Of a DNA stretch of 64,000 nucleotides, positions 50,151 to 59,030 are shown in pieces (position 1 is the stretch's first letter; every line of letters starts with the position of its first letter). The notes below the pieces were generated by a model. That model was not told the origin of the DNA and did not search any database. It was given only the letters and a program-made list of their open reading frames with translations. The stretch covers positions 248,001 through 312,000 of the forward strand of contig NZ_SBIU01000003.1 of assembly GCF_004765805.1 (NCBI RefSeq), read 5' to 3'. A program made the translations under genes and the position numbers. Source of the DNA: Halorussus halobius (GTDB lineage: Archaea > Halobacteriota > Halobacteria > Halobacteriales > Haladaptataceae).

Positions 50151-50753
50151 TCAGCCCTGCCGGACGTCCGCGTCGGGGTCGACCACGCGGTCGACTCGGT
50201 CGGGCGCGCGCCAGTCGGTCGCCAGTTCGAGCAACTGGACCAGAATCCGGGCGGTCGCGCCCCACACCGTGTAGCCGTCGACGTGGAAGAAGTGGACCAC
50301 GGCCTCGCCGTATTCGGGGTGCTCGCGGCGCTCGCTCTCGTAGTTGTCCGGGTCGAGCAGGCCCGACAGCGGGAGAACTGCGATTTCGGCCACCTCGCGC
50401 TCGTCGGGCACGTACTCGCGGTCGGGCACGCGAGCGACGTACGGCGTGACCGCGTACCGGGTCGTGGTCCGGATGTCGTCGAGCCGCCCCACGACATCGG
50501 GCTCGTCGGGTCGGAGACCGATCTCCTCGTTGGCCTCGCGGAGCGCGGTCGCCTGCAGGTCGGCGTCGCTGGGCTCCCGACTGCCGCCCGGGAAGCTCAT
50601 CTGGCCGGGGTGCTCCCCGAGGTGGTCGGCCCGCTTGGTGAACAGGAGCGAGTACTCGCCGCCGCGCTCGACCACGGCCGCCAGCACCGCCGCGTCGTGG
50701 TCCTCGCCGGTTATCTCCCGCGGGACGTGCTCGGCCACGCGCCCGAGTTCCAT
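50151..50753 (-). CDS. Nudix hydrolase, CoA pyrophosphatase-like
   Basis: A 200-residue Nudix protein. The Nudix box GGSREPSDADLQATALREAN followed by EEIGL provides the metal-binding REANEE helix. The upstream MSFPGG is typical of NudL/CoA pyrophosphatase relatives (YeaB-like), which cut CoA to adenosine 3',5'-bisphosphate and phosphopantetheine. Other nucleotide diphosphates remain possible. The gene precedes no obvious operon partner. Confidence 0.87.
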   Translation of the reverse strand: MELGRVAEHVPREITGEDHDAAVLAAVVERGGEYSLLFTKRADHLGEHPGQMSFPGGSREPSDADLQATALREANEEIGLRPDEPDVVGRLDDIRTTTRYAVTPYVARVPDREYVPDEREVAEIAVLPLSGLLDPDNYESERREHPEYGEAVVHFFHVDGYTVWGATARILVQLLELATDWRAPDRVDRVVDPDADVRQG

Positions 50754-50818
50754 ACCGAAACCTTGGATTCCGGGACCTTAATCTCCTCGCCCTCGCGCCG
50801 ACGGCTCCGGCGGACGCG

Positions 50819-51298
50819 TCACTCGAACGCCCGGTCGAGCGTCTCGCGCACGTCGTCGGCCTCGACGGGAGCCCACGCGTCGAGGTCGTAGCTCACGTCC
50901 AGCAGCGTCTCGGCCCGGTCGGCGTCGCCGGCGGCCGCGACCGTGCGGGCCTCCTCGCGCAGGCGCTCGGCGACCGCCTCCCCGAGCCGCTCGCGGTCGA
51001 CGTCGCGGTCGGGGACGTCGAGGATGTGCGGGAGGTCCTCGCCGTTGTCCGGCACCGTCGGGAACGCGGCGGGACCGGCGACGAGGACCGTCTCCGGGTC
51101 GTCCTCGCTCGCCCCCGCCGTCGCCTCCGCGAGGTAGTAGTCATCGACCGCGCGGTCGATCGCGGCCGCGACCGCCTCGCGGTCGACGTCCTCGCCCTGC
51201 TTGAACGCGAGTTCGACCAGTGCTCGTTCGAGTTCGTCCCGGGTGAGTCCGCCGAACAGGTCCACAACGCCGGCGAGTTCGTCGGTCGTCTCGGCCAT
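50819..51298 (-). CDS. Conserved haloarchaeal protein of unknown function
   Basis: A 159-residue acidic protein (MAETTDELAGVVDLFGGLTR at its start). LTRDELERALVELAFKQG and EAVAAAIDRAVDDYYLAEA form helices resembling an HTH-like N-terminal part. A VLVAGPAAFPTVPDNGEDLPHIL strand region follows, and a helical end with RLREEARTVAAAGDADRAETLLDVSYD. No catalytic motif is visible. It lies upstream of the Nudix gene on the same strand, 65 bases away. Confidence 0.65.
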   Translation of the reverse strand: MAETTDELAGVVDLFGGLTRDELERALVELAFKQGEDVDREAVAAAIDRAVDDYYLAEATAGASEDDPETVLVAGPAAFPTVPDNGEDLPHILDVPDRDVDRERLGEAVAERLREEARTVAAAGDADRAETLLDVSYDLDAWAPVEADDVRETLDRAFE

Positions 51299-51350
51299 TC
51301 GTTACGGGAGACGGTTGCGGCCGGGGCTTAGTTGTTGGGGACGCGGGCGC

Positions 51351-51878
51351 TCACGGGGCCTCCCGTTCGAGGCGGTCGCGCAGCTCCGCCGCGAGTTCCT
51401 CGTCCAGTTGGGCGACCCGGTCGACGAGTTCGGTCTCGACCTCCCGTCGGACGCGGTCCTCGACTTCCTCCTGGACGTGGTCTTCGACCTCTTCCTGAAC
51501 GTGATTTTCGACTTCCTCTTGAACCTGGTCGGCGACCTCGCCCGGGACCTGTTCTTCGACCCGGTCCTCGACCTCGCCGGGAACCTGCGTCTCGACCTCG
51601 CCGGCGACCTGCGCCTCGGCTTCGGCGGGCACCCGCTCGGCGACCTCCTCGGCGACCCGCGCCTCGGCCTCCTCGGCGATCTCCGATTCGAGCACTCGCT
51701 CGTAGACGGTCATGTTCTCCCAGACGCGGAGGAAGTAGCCCAACACCAGGCCGCCCTCGAACGCGGCGACGCGCGGGTCCATCCCGAACAGCAGCAGGTA
51801 GCCGAACCCGACCGTGAACGCCACGCCGTAGACCACGTCGATGTAGAACTGCGTCTGTCGACCCCTGAACCGAACCAT
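51351..51878 (-). CDS. Membrane-anchored repetitive coiled-coil protein
   Basis: A 175-residue protein. Residues 10-50 hold two membrane helices (FYIDVVYGVAFTVGFGYLLL and FEGGLVLGYFLRVW). From residue 60 on the chain is built of 8-residue repeats of the form VQEEVEDH or VPGEVEDR (EV..QV spacing), a highly acidic, probably elongated helical or coiled-coil rod. Repeat number could vary between strains. It is probably exposed on one face of the membrane as a scaffold. No family recognised. Confidence 0.65.
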   Translation of the reverse strand: MVRFRGRQTQFYIDVVYGVAFTVGFGYLLLFGMDPRVAAFEGGLVLGYFLRVWENMTVYERVLESEIAEEAEARVAEEVAERVPAEAEAQVAGEVETQVPGEVEDRVEEQVPGEVADQVQEEVENHVQEEVEDHVQEEVEDRVRREVETELVDRVAQLDEELAAELRDRLEREAP

Positions 51879-51980
51879 CGTCGGTCGCCAGTTGGGACGG
51901 CTGGTACAAAGGTGCTACGCGCGTCCCGGTCCGGTCCATCGCCGACCCACGAGGTCCCCGCCACGCGAGCACGATTCGCG

Positions 51981-53189
51981 CTACGCGAACACGACGAACT
52001 GGAACGTCAGGTACGAGGCCACGGTGGCCACCACCGGGACCACGTTCTGCATCACCACGACCCGGACCGTCGTCGACGGGTCGAACAGCGCCGAGGCCTC
52101 CGGGAGGTCCTCGGCGGCCTCGTCGCCGATGGAGCGGGGCGTCGCGCTCGCGGTGCCCGGGCCCGGGTCGCCGACCGTCGGGCTGTCGTCGCCGGCCGTG
52201 AGCGCGCCCACCGAGACGTGCGCGGCGTCGTTGCCCCGGACCGCGTCCGCGACGGTGACGGTCCGCGTGGCCCGGCCCCAGCCGAGTCCGACGATGCACA
52301 TCGTGGCGATGACGACGAAGCTCGCGGGGATGCCCGCCGCCGAGAGCACGACCACGATGGTCGAACTCACCACCGCCACCACGATGGCGGCGGTCAGGGG
52401 CAGGTCGGTGATATCGTTGCCCAGCGTCTCCATGGTCCGCCGGGCGATGGTGAACGAGCCCACCGCCACCGCGACCGACCCGACGAGGATGGCCCGGTCC
52501 ATGCCGAGCTCGCCGCTGCCGACCAGCGGGGCCACGGCGTTGGCGATGTTGCTGGTCCCGGAGCTGAACGCCATCAGACAGCCGATGGCGACCACGACCG
52601 CGGTCCCGACGAGCTCCCGGCGGGTGGTGTTCGGCCCCGGTGCCGGTCGGGGCATCGGACCGGACCGCTCGACCGCGAGCAACGGGCCGTCCGTGTGTTC
52701 GATGGCGACGACCCGGTCGATGCGCGGGTAGACGTACCGCCCGATCATCACCGACGTCCAGAAGCCGACGACCGGCGAGACCAGCCACCACGCGAGTATC
52801 TCGCCGACGACCGCCCACTCGAGCGCGTCGGCCGCGACGCCCAGGCCCGCGATGGCTCCGACGGCCGTCATCGACGTCGACGCGGGCGCGCCCGAGACGT
52901 TGCCGACCAGCAGCGCGGCCCCCACGAAGAACAGGACCACGACGCTCACGGGCAGGGTGAACAGCGACGGGTCGGTGACGAGGTCGCGCCCGAGCGTGTC
53001 GACCACGCGCCGGCCGAGCGTCCACGCGCCGGCAAAAAAGCACACCGACATCAGCCCGGCGGCGACGGGCTTGGAGACGACGCCCGCGCCGACCGCGGGG
53101 CCGAACGCCGGGCCGGTGGTCGACCCGCCGACGTTGTACGCCACGAAGCACGCCACGAGCACGCCCCCGAGCAGCAGCGCCTCGGTCAC
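51981..53189 (-). CDS. PiT-family inorganic phosphate transporter
   Basis: A 402-residue polytopic transporter with the duplicated PiT signature: GGSTTGPAFGPAVG (21-34) and GTSNIANAVAPLVG (near 211-224), each containing the conserved Asn or Gly residues that bind phosphate. Ten or so membrane helices surround a hydrophilic central loop (about 165-195) and a second acidic loop (320-370). It imports phosphate with a cation, probably Na+ in a halophile. Confidence 0.88.
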   Translation of the reverse strand: MTEALLLGGVLVACFVAYNVGGSTTGPAFGPAVGAGVVSKPVAAGLMSVCFFAGAWTLGRRVVDTLGRDLVTDPSLFTLPVSVVVLFFVGAALLVGNVSGAPASTSMTAVGAIAGLGVAADALEWAVVGEILAWWLVSPVVGFWTSVMIGRYVYPRIDRVVAIEHTDGPLLAVERSGPMPRPAPGPNTTRRELVGTAVVVAIGCLMAFSSGTSNIANAVAPLVGSGELGMDRAILVGSVAVAVGSFTIARRTMETLGNDITDLPLTAAIVVAVVSSTIVVVLSAAGIPASFVVIATMCIVGLGWGRATRTVTVADAVRGNDAAHVSVGALTAGDDSPTVGDPGPGTASATPRSIGDEAAEDLPEASALFDPSTTVRVVVMQNVVPVVATVASYLTFQFVVFA

Positions 53190-53264
53190 GGTTCGGTCCG
53201 AGTGTACGTACTCGGCGGTTTATCGGCCTGTCGGATTCGGCGAGCCCGACGGCGACGCCGGCGT

Positions 53265-54365
53265 CTATCCGAAGTAGTCGGCGAGTCGCTCGGCCGCTTG
53301 CTCGACGCGCGGGGAGACGAGCGCGAACCGGAGCCAGTCGGTTCGCGAGTCGCCGAACGCCTCGCCGGGCATGCCAGCCACGCCCGCCTCGTCGACGAGC
53401 CGCTCGACGTTGTCGAGCGTCCCCGGGAACTCGGGGAAGCGAGCCATCACGTAGAAACTGCCGTCGGGGGTCGAGTAGTCCGCGCCGGCGTCGTCGAGCG
53501 CGGCGGTGAACGTCCCGATGCGCTCGCGCAGCAGTTCGCGGTTGGCCTCGTAGTAGGCGGGGTCGGTGTTTTCGAGCGCGTGGAGCACCGCGTACTGGCC
53601 GGGCCGGGTCGTGGCGACGTTGGTGAGCATGTGGCGGGTCTTGGCCGCGTCGACCAGCGACTCGGGGAAGACGGCGTATCCCACGCGAAAGCCCGTGATG
53701 GCGAACGTCTTCGAGTAGGAGTTGGTCACGACTCGGTTCTCCGAATCGAACGACAGCGCGGAGGTGAACCGACCCGAGAAGTCGAAGTGGTCGTACACCT
53801 CGTCGCTGAGCAGGAGGGCGTCGTACTCCTCGGCCACCGCGAGCAACTCGCGCATCGTCGCCTCGTCGTACACCGCCCCGGTCGGATTGTTGGGCGTGTT
53901 GACGAGGATGGCGGCGGTCTCCTCGCTGGCGGCCGCCCGCACGTCGTCGGGGTCGAGGTGGCCCTCGTCGTCGGTGTCGACGTAGCGCGCGCTCGCACCG
54001 AGCATCGTCGTCTTGCCGGGATAGTACGGGTACACCGGGTCGGTCAGCACGAACTCCGAGCCGCGGTCGCGTTCGAGCGCGCGTGCCATCGCGAGGTAGT
54101 TGGCCTCGCCCGCACCGTTGGTCACGACGACCTGCGAGGTGTCGACGCTCCGGCGCTGAGCTATCTCCTCGCGGAGTTCCCGGAGGCCCTCGCTGGGCGG
54201 GTACTGGAAGTCCGCACCCCCGAGGTCGGCGTACTCGTGGAGGCCCTCCGCGATGGCGTCGGGCGACCCCCAGTCGGGGTTGCCGCTCACCATGTCGACC
54301 ACGTCGCGGTCGGCGTTCGCGGCGTACTGCATCACCTGGAAGAACAGCGGCGTGTCGTAGTCCAT
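53265..54365 (-). CDS. Class I/II PLP-dependent aminotransferase
   Basis: A 366-residue aspartate aminotransferase-like enzyme. The PLP lysine is Lys219 in NSYSKTFAITGFRVGY; NTPNNPTGAVY (156-166) and SDEVYDHF (187-194) are the cofactor-contacting motifs, and RFALVSPR near the end carries the substrate-carboxylate arginine. The amino acid pair cannot be fixed. It is divergent from the SnoaL-like gene, with 94 bases between them. Confidence 0.88.
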   Translation of the reverse strand: MDYDTPLFFQVMQYAANADRDVVDMVSGNPDWGSPDAIAEGLHEYADLGGADFQYPPSEGLRELREEIAQRRSVDTSQVVVTNGAGEANYLAMARALERDRGSEFVLTDPVYPYYPGKTTMLGASARYVDTDDEGHLDPDDVRAAASEETAAILVNTPNNPTGAVYDEATMRELLAVAEEYDALLLSDEVYDHFDFSGRFTSALSFDSENRVVTNSYSKTFAITGFRVGYAVFPESLVDAAKTRHMLTNVATTRPGQYAVLHALENTDPAYYEANRELLRERIGTFTAALDDAGADYSTPDGSFYVMARFPEFPGTLDNVERLVDEAGVAGMPGEAFGDSRTDWLRFALVSPRVEQAAERLADYFG

Positions 54366-54459
54366 GCCGAAAGGGACACACCCCGCGCAAGTCTTTCTTT
54401 CGCACCGTGGCGACTGTCACCCCGAAACAAACTACAGCCCCGAGCGCGTTGGCCGACGC

Positions 54460-54816
54460 ATGGCGACCGCAGACCCCCAGAAGGTCCGAGACTACTACGA
54501 CTACGTCGACGCCGAGGAGTACGAGTCGCTGTTCGACCTGTTCGCCGACGACGTGACCTACGACCGGCCCGGCCAGTCGAGCCTCTCGGGGATGGCCGAG
54601 TTCCGCGAGTTCTACCTCGAAGACCGGCCGCTCGAAGACGGGAGCCACGAGCTTCACGACGTGGTCGCGGCTGGCGACACCGTGGCGGTCCGGGGCGAGT
54701 TCTCCGGCGTGCAGGACGGGAGCGAGGTCTCGTTCGGCTTCGCCGACTTCCACCGGTTCGACGACGAGGGCCGGATTGCCGAGCGGTGGACCTACACCGA
54801 CCGCGACGAGGTGTGA
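54460..54816 (+). CDS. SnoaL/NTF2-like domain protein
   Basis: A 118-residue cone-shaped NTF2-fold protein (VRDYYDYVDAEEYESLFDLF, then DDVTYDRPGQ, and VAAGDTVAVRGEFSG). Members are cyclases, isomerases or ligand-binding proteins. No catalytic residue is identifiable by eye. The ATG at 54460 gives the family N-terminus; an upstream ATG at 54364 adds unlikely residues. Confidence 0.78.
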   Translation: MATADPQKVRDYYDYVDAEEYESLFDLFADDVTYDRPGQSSLSGMAEFREFYLEDRPLEDGSHELHDVVAAGDTVAVRGEFSGVQDGSEVSFGFADFHRFDDEGRIAERWTYTDRDEV

Positions 54817-54881
54817 GACGTTTCTACAGCTTCGAAAGCCCTCGGCGCGCTCAGCAACAACTGCGACGCAACCACAGCCTC

Positions 54882-55010
54882 GAAAGCCCTCGACGCGCTC
54901 GCGGTCGCTCCACGGGATATCCGGCGGTCTCTCCGCACTGCCCGACCGCCGGATAGTCGCCCGTGGAGACGACCACGGGCCTGCGGCCCGCGAGCGTGCC
55001 TCGCCCTTTC
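54882..55010 (-). repeat. Structured element H2, copy 3
   Basis: Reads on the minus strand. Outer arms GAAAG/CTTTC (54882-54886 with 55006-55010), stem CGCTCGCGG/CCGCGAGCG (54896-54904 with 54988-54996), CCACGGG/CCCGTGG (54910-54916 with 54960-54966) and a 12-bp distal stem TATCCGGCGGTC/GACCGCCGGATA (54918-54929 with 54944-54955). The conserved GTGGTCG and GAGCGACC segments are kept, but there is no 27-bp array. A second copy of the end segment (CGAAAGCCCTCGGCGCGCT) lies at 54834-54852. Confidence 0.82.
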
Positions 55011-55018
55011 AGTCCGCC

Positions 55019-55064
55019 GCCAGAGCGTTGCTCTGCCGAGCCTGCGGTCGCTTCGCTCCCGCAG
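55019..55064 (+). repeat. Dispersed hairpin element H3, copy 3
   Basis: CAGAGC/GCTCTG (55021-55026 with 55030-55035, loop GTT), then CGAGC, then CTGCGG/CCGCAG (55042-55047 with 55059-55064). It matches the order found at 63824-63870. Bases 55065-55179 lead to the M24 peptidase gene with no further feature. Confidence 0.55.
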
Positions 55065-55179
55065 ACGCCGAGGGCGGTAGTCGGTTCGCCGAGCGCACCC
55101 GGTCGGTGGTCGGCCGCGTCTGCGCGCTGGCGGTTCCGGAACCCGCACCGTTTTGGCGCTCGCGCGACTCTCGACGCGC

Positions 55180-56355
55180 ATGGAACCGGACCTCTCGCCG
55201 CTCGCCGACGCGCTCGCAGACGCCCGACTCGACGGCTATCTCGGGTACGCCGACTCCGACGACTCCGACCAGCGATACCTCTCGGGCTTCGACGCCCCCG
55301 ACCCGTTCGTCACGCTGTACACGCCCGAGGGCACCAGCCTGCTCGTCTCGGGGCTCGAATACGGCCGGGCGACCTCCGAGAGTCGCGCCGGCGAGGTGGC
55401 CCGGCTCGCCGAGTACGACTACCACGAACTCGTCGCGGAGTACGGTCGGGACGGAGCCCACGCCCGGGCCTGCGCGGCGTTCCTCGCGGACCACGGCGTC
55501 GAGTCGGTCGCCACCGGCGGGCGATTCCCGCTGGGACTGGCCGACGCGCTCCGCGAGCAGGGCGTCGCGGTCGAGGTACTCGACGGCGAGGTAGTCGAGG
55601 AGATTCGCGCGGTCAAGACCGACGAGGAAATCGACCACGTCCACGAGGCCCAGCGGGCCAACGAGGTGGCGATGGCGGCGGCCGAGGACCTGCTCGCGGC
55701 CGCCACGGTCGAGGACGGCGTCCTCCACCACGAGGGCGAGGTGCTGACCAGCGAGCGCGTCACCGAGGAGATAGAGGTCACGCTCCTCCGACAGGGGTGT
55801 GCGCTCGACGAGACCATCGTGGCCTGTGGCGTGGACGCTGCCGACCCCCACGACCGCGGGAGCGGGCCGCTCCGGGCGGGCGAGACCATCGTCATCGACA
55901 TCTTCCCCCGGAGCAAGGCGACCAAGTACCACGGCGACATGACGCGGACGTTCGTCAAAGGCGAACCCAGCGAAGAGGTCCGGCGGCGCTACGAGGTCAC
56001 CGAGGAGGCGTTCGAGGCCGCGCTCGACGCGCTCGGGCCCGGCGTCACGGGCGAGGAAGTCCACGGCGCGGTGTGTGACGTCTACGAGCGCGAGGGGTAC
56101 GCCACCTTCCGGAGCGACCCCGACACCGAGACGGGGTTCATCCACAGCACGGGCCACGGCATCGGCCTCGACGTCCACGAACTCCCGAGTCTCAGCCCGA
56201 ACGGCGGCGAACTGGAACCGGGCCACGTCGTCACCGTCGAACCGGGGCTGTACGACCCGGACGTGGGCGGCGTCCGCATCGAGGACCTCGTGGTCGTGAC
56301 CGAGGACGGCTACGAGAACCTGACCGACTACCCGATTCGCCTGCGACCGGCGTAA
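55180..56355 (+). CDS. M24-family peptidase (Xaa-Pro dipeptidase-like)
   Basis: A 391-residue pita-bread metallopeptidase. The N-terminal creatinase-like domain spans about 1-150. Metal ligands in the C-terminal half are Asp240 (VIDIFPRS), Asp253 (YHGDMTRTF), His326 ([12 protein letters not shown]), and glutamates in VTVEPGLY and RIEDLV. It removes residues in front of proline from short peptides. The ATG at 55180 gives the normal N-terminus; the frame extends 9 codons further up. Confidence 0.88.
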   Translation: MEPDLSPLADALADARLDGYLGYADSDDSDQRYLSGFDAPDPFVTLYTPEGTSLLVSGLEYGRATSESRAGEVARLAEYDYHELVAEYGRDGAHARACAAFLADHGVESVATGGRFPLGLADALREQGVAVEVLDGEVVEEIRAVKTDEEIDHVHEAQRANEVAMAAAEDLLAAATVEDGVLHHEGEVLTSERVTEEIEVTLLRQGCALDETIVACGVDAADPHDRGSGPLRAGETIVIDIFPRSKATKYHGDMTRTFVKGEPSEEVRRRYEVTEEAFEAALDALGPGVTGEEVHGAVCDVYEREGYATFRSDPDTETGFIHSTGHGIGLDVHELPSLSPNGGELEPGHVVTVEPGLYDPDVGGVRIEDLVVVTEDGYENLTDYPIRLRPA

Positions 56356-56434
56356 ATCCGTCGAGCGACGCGGATTGGGTCGGCGGACGACGACGATTTT
56401 CCGGAACGTTTCTCGCTGATTTGAGTATTCCGAC

Positions 56435-56606
56435 CGGCGCGCGCTGGCGCGGCGCTCGTGCGCCGCGCCACGCCGCGCGAGGGAGGGGCGCTCTCGTGCG
56501 CCCCGAGGCTGGGGAGGGGTGAGGCTCCCGCTGTGCGGTCGCGGTGCGGGTGTGGTTGCGGTGCGGGTGTGGTTGCGGTTCTCATCGGTCGAGGCAGTAG
56601 CTAGCT
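56435..56606 (-). repeat. Dispersed structured element H1, copy D
   Basis: On the minus strand: arm with AGCTAGCTACTGCCTCGACC (56576-56606), a duplicated ACCGCAACCACACCCGC stretch, CCTCACCCCTCCCCAGCC, hairpin 1 GGGGCGC/GCGCCCC (56485-56491 with 56498-56504) and hairpin 2 TGGCGCGGCG/CGCCGCGCCA (56445-56454 with 56461-56470), ending in GCGCGCGCCGGTCG. The opposite arm is degenerate. Bases 56607-56786 contain only the promoter area of the next gene. Confidence 0.75.
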
Positions 56607-56786
56607 GCTTCGAGAGTTCCCCGATTCGCCGTCTACGGGTCTACTTCCCGGAGATGCGAGCAGTAGCTACCGAATTCGAAACTGAATCCGAGATTCGACG
56701 CGAGCGAACTCGACCGCGACGAGTAGGTCCGCCACCACTGCCGACCGCCACAACCCCAAAGTACGCGTCCCGCGAAGTAAATCGCC

Positions 56787-58088
56787 ATGCTCGGACAGCA
56801 GACTGGCAGCGGCGAACGCGGGGACGAGCCGAGAGAACAGCGCGAGTCGCGGGGGCTGGTGGGGCAGAGTCTCCCGTTCGCGGCCGCGTTCGTCGCGGGA
56901 TTCCTGCTCGGCAGGCGGCGCGGAGGGAGCGACGGCGAGGCGACCGAGCGCGAGGGAGCGATACGCGACCTCGGTGGGGCAGACGAGGAGTCGGCGGGCC
57001 GACTGAGCGCGGTCGCGAACCGGATAAAGAGCCGCGCGATGCCCGGCGACGCCGGGAGCGCCAGCGCCGAAGGGGCGGACTTCGAAAGCGGGGACGCCGA
57101 GCGCGCGGACGCCGAGCCGGCGACCGACCAGCCGAGTTCGATGGGTAGCGTGGCGGGCGAGCAGGCCCGCCAGCGAGAGCGCGAGCACGCGGACGAACCG
57201 TCCGAGACACACCAGGAGGCCGGCGACACTGACGAATCGGGCGACGCGAGTCCAGACGAACTCGACGCGGTCGAAGCGCCGACGACGCGCGGGATGCCGA
57301 TGCTCGGCCTCGGCACCTACGGGATGGAGGCGGACGACGAGTGCTTCGGCAGCGTCCGGGCGGGACTCGGGATGGGCTACCGCCACCTCGACACCGCCGA
57401 GGGGTACCACAACGAGGAGGCGGTCGGCGACGCCGTCGCCGAGGCCGACGTCGACCGCGAGGACCTGTTCGTCGCGACCAAGGTGAGCCCGGACAACCTC
57501 GACTACGACCACGTCCTGACGGCCGCCGAGGAGAGCCTCGACAGGCTGGGACTCGACGCCGTGGACCTGCTGTACGTCCACTGGCCGACCGGCGAGTACG
57601 AGGCCACCGACACGCTCGACGCGTTCGCGGAGCTCCGCGAGGAGGGAGTGACCGAGGAGATCGGCGTGAGCAACTTCACCGTCGAGTTGCTCGAGGAGGC
57701 CGTCGAGGTCTCCCCGGAACCGATATTCGCGAATCAGGTCGAGATGCATCCCCTGTGCCCGCAGACCGAACTCCGGCAGTTCTGCGCGCAGGACGACGTG
57801 GACGTGGAACTGGTCGCGTACTCGCCCATCGCCCGAGGCGACGTCGACGACGTCGAGGAGTTGCAGGCGGTCGCCGACGACCACGACGCGACGCCCGCGC
57901 AGGTCAGCCTCGCGTGGCTCCGCGAGAAGGGCGTCACCGCCATCCCCAAGGCCACCAGCCAGAGTCACCTCCGGGAAAACTGGCTGAGCCTCGGGGTCGA
58001 CCTCGACGAGGCGGACGTCGAGCGCATCGACGCCATCGAGGAGCGCCGCCGGCTGGTCGACCCCGACGAAGCGCCGTGGAACCAGTAG
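56787..58088 (+). CDS. Aldo/keto reductase with N-terminal membrane segment
   Basis: A 433-residue protein in two parts. Residues 168-433 are a normal AKR barrel with Asp202, Tyr207, Lys232 and His265, similar to the enzyme at 38625. Residues 1-167 are an extension containing one hydrophobic segment (LPFAAAFVAGFLLGRRR, 29-45) and about 120 residues of disordered, acidic, Ser/Ala/Glu-rich chain. The extension would tether the reductase to the membrane. It is in frame without interruption, and the ATG at 56787 follows a plausible promoter, so it seems genuine. Confidence 0.82.
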   Translation: MLGQQTGSGERGDEPREQRESRGLVGQSLPFAAAFVAGFLLGRRRGGSDGEATEREGAIRDLGGADEESAGRLSAVANRIKSRAMPGDAGSASAEGADFESGDAERADAEPATDQPSSMGSVAGEQARQREREHADEPSETHQEAGDTDESGDASPDELDAVEAPTTRGMPMLGLGTYGMEADDECFGSVRAGLGMGYRHLDTAEGYHNEEAVGDAVAEADVDREDLFVATKVSPDNLDYDHVLTAAEESLDRLGLDAVDLLYVHWPTGEYEATDTLDAFAELREEGVTEEIGVSNFTVELLEEAVEVSPEPIFANQVEMHPLCPQTELRQFCAQDDVDVELVAYSPIARGDVDDVEELQAVADDHDATPAQVSLAWLREKGVTAIPKATSQSHLRENWLSLGVDLDEADVERIDAIEERRRLVDPDEAPWNQ

Positions 58089-58173
58089 CCGGCGCGTCAC
58101 TAAGGCCGTTTAAGGGATTTTATCATGATAGACCATTATGTTTAACTTCGGGTAGCGCGACCGTCCAGTCGCA

Positions 58174-58371
58174 ATGGGACGACCCACCCTGCTCGCCGCC
58201 GCGTACGACGCGATCTCGGACACCGCCGCCGACCGAGCCGCCGGTTCGGCCCGGGTATCCGGGCCCCGCTCGTCCGCACCCGCCCACCACCGGCACCAGT
58301 CGTCCGAGGACCCGCTCGGACTCGGCGCTCGGACCGAGCCGCGAACGCGCGGTCGCGCGGGGGGACGATGA
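58174..58371 (+). CDS. Possible small protein upstream of the acetyltransferase
   Basis: A 65-codon frame (MGRPTLLAAAYDAISDTAAD at its start) whose stop overlaps the next gene by 4 bases. TATGTTTAAC, about 27-36 bases upstream, would make its ATG a leaderless start. The last 30 codons are Arg/His/Pro-rich and read like a chance frame. It may be a coupling leader or simply 5' untranslated sequence. Confidence 0.25.
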   Translation: MGRPTLLAAAYDAISDTAADRAAGSARVSGPRSSAPAHHRHQSSEDPLGLGARTEPRTRGRAGGR

Positions 58372-58991
58372 GTACGGACGCCGAGGGACCGGACGGGAGT
58401 CGGTCCTCGGACCCTGCCGCCGCCGAGTCGTTCCCCGCACCGCCCCGGACCGTCACCGACGACGAGGACCGGACGATTCGACTCCGGGCCGGAGCCGAAT
58501 CGTCGGCAGGGTCGGACTCCTCGCTCGCAAAGCCGGACGGCTCGCCGGCAGGGCGCGAGTCCGCCGACCCGACCGACGAGCGCGAGGCGCTGGCCGCGAT
58601 GTACGACGCCTTCGGCACCGCCGACCGAGCGCAGGGGATTCCGCCGGCGAACCCGGGCCGACGCGGTCGGTGGCTCGACCGAATCACCGGCGGCGCGACC
58701 GTGGTGGCGTGGCACGGCGAGCGCGCGGTCGGCCACGGCGTCCTGCTCGACGGCGACGACGGGCACGAACTCGCGCTGTTCGTCCGCCCGGGCTACCGCC
58801 GGGCGGGCATCGGGTCGGCGGTCCTCCGGACGCTGCTCGGGCGCGGGCGGGCGGCGGGCGTCGAGCGCGTCTGGCTGTCGGTCCAGCGGACGAACCGGCC
58901 GGCGGTCCACCTCTACCGGAAGGCCGGCTTCCGACCCGACGGCGCGGGCGACCTCGGGGCGGCGCTGACGATGGCCCGCCCGCTCCGGTAA
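58368..58991 (+). CDS. GNAT-family N-acetyltransferase
   Basis: A 207-residue protein. The acetyl-CoA binding motif A is LALFVRPGYRRAGIGSAVLR (about 131-150), followed by VWLSVQRTNRPAVHLYRKAGF, motif B. Residues 79-90 (MYDAFGTADRAQ) and GIPPAN match a haloarchaeal subgroup. The first 70 residues are Ser/Asp/Ala-rich and probably not folded, so a later start is possible. The substrate is unknown. Confidence 0.78.
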   Translation: MSTDAEGPDGSRSSDPAAAESFPAPPRTVTDDEDRTIRLRAGAESSAGSDSSLAKPDGSPAGRESADPTDEREALAAMYDAFGTADRAQGIPPANPGRRGRWLDRITGGATVVAWHGERAVGHGVLLDGDDGHELALFVRPGYRRAGIGSAVLRTLLGRGRAAGVERVWLSVQRTNRPAVHLYRKAGFRPDGAGDLGAALTMARPLR

Positions 58992-59030
58992 GCGAACTCC
59001 TTTTGCCACCGGACCGGCTACCGCCACCCG

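Noticed and set aside
51201-54956. Very long open frames on both strands (over 1,100 codons) across 51.2-55.0 kb
   Set aside because: They are antisense or shifted shadows of the coiled-coil, PiT and aminotransferase genes. High GC removes stop codons, and the translations are Arg/Gly/Pro-rich without domains.
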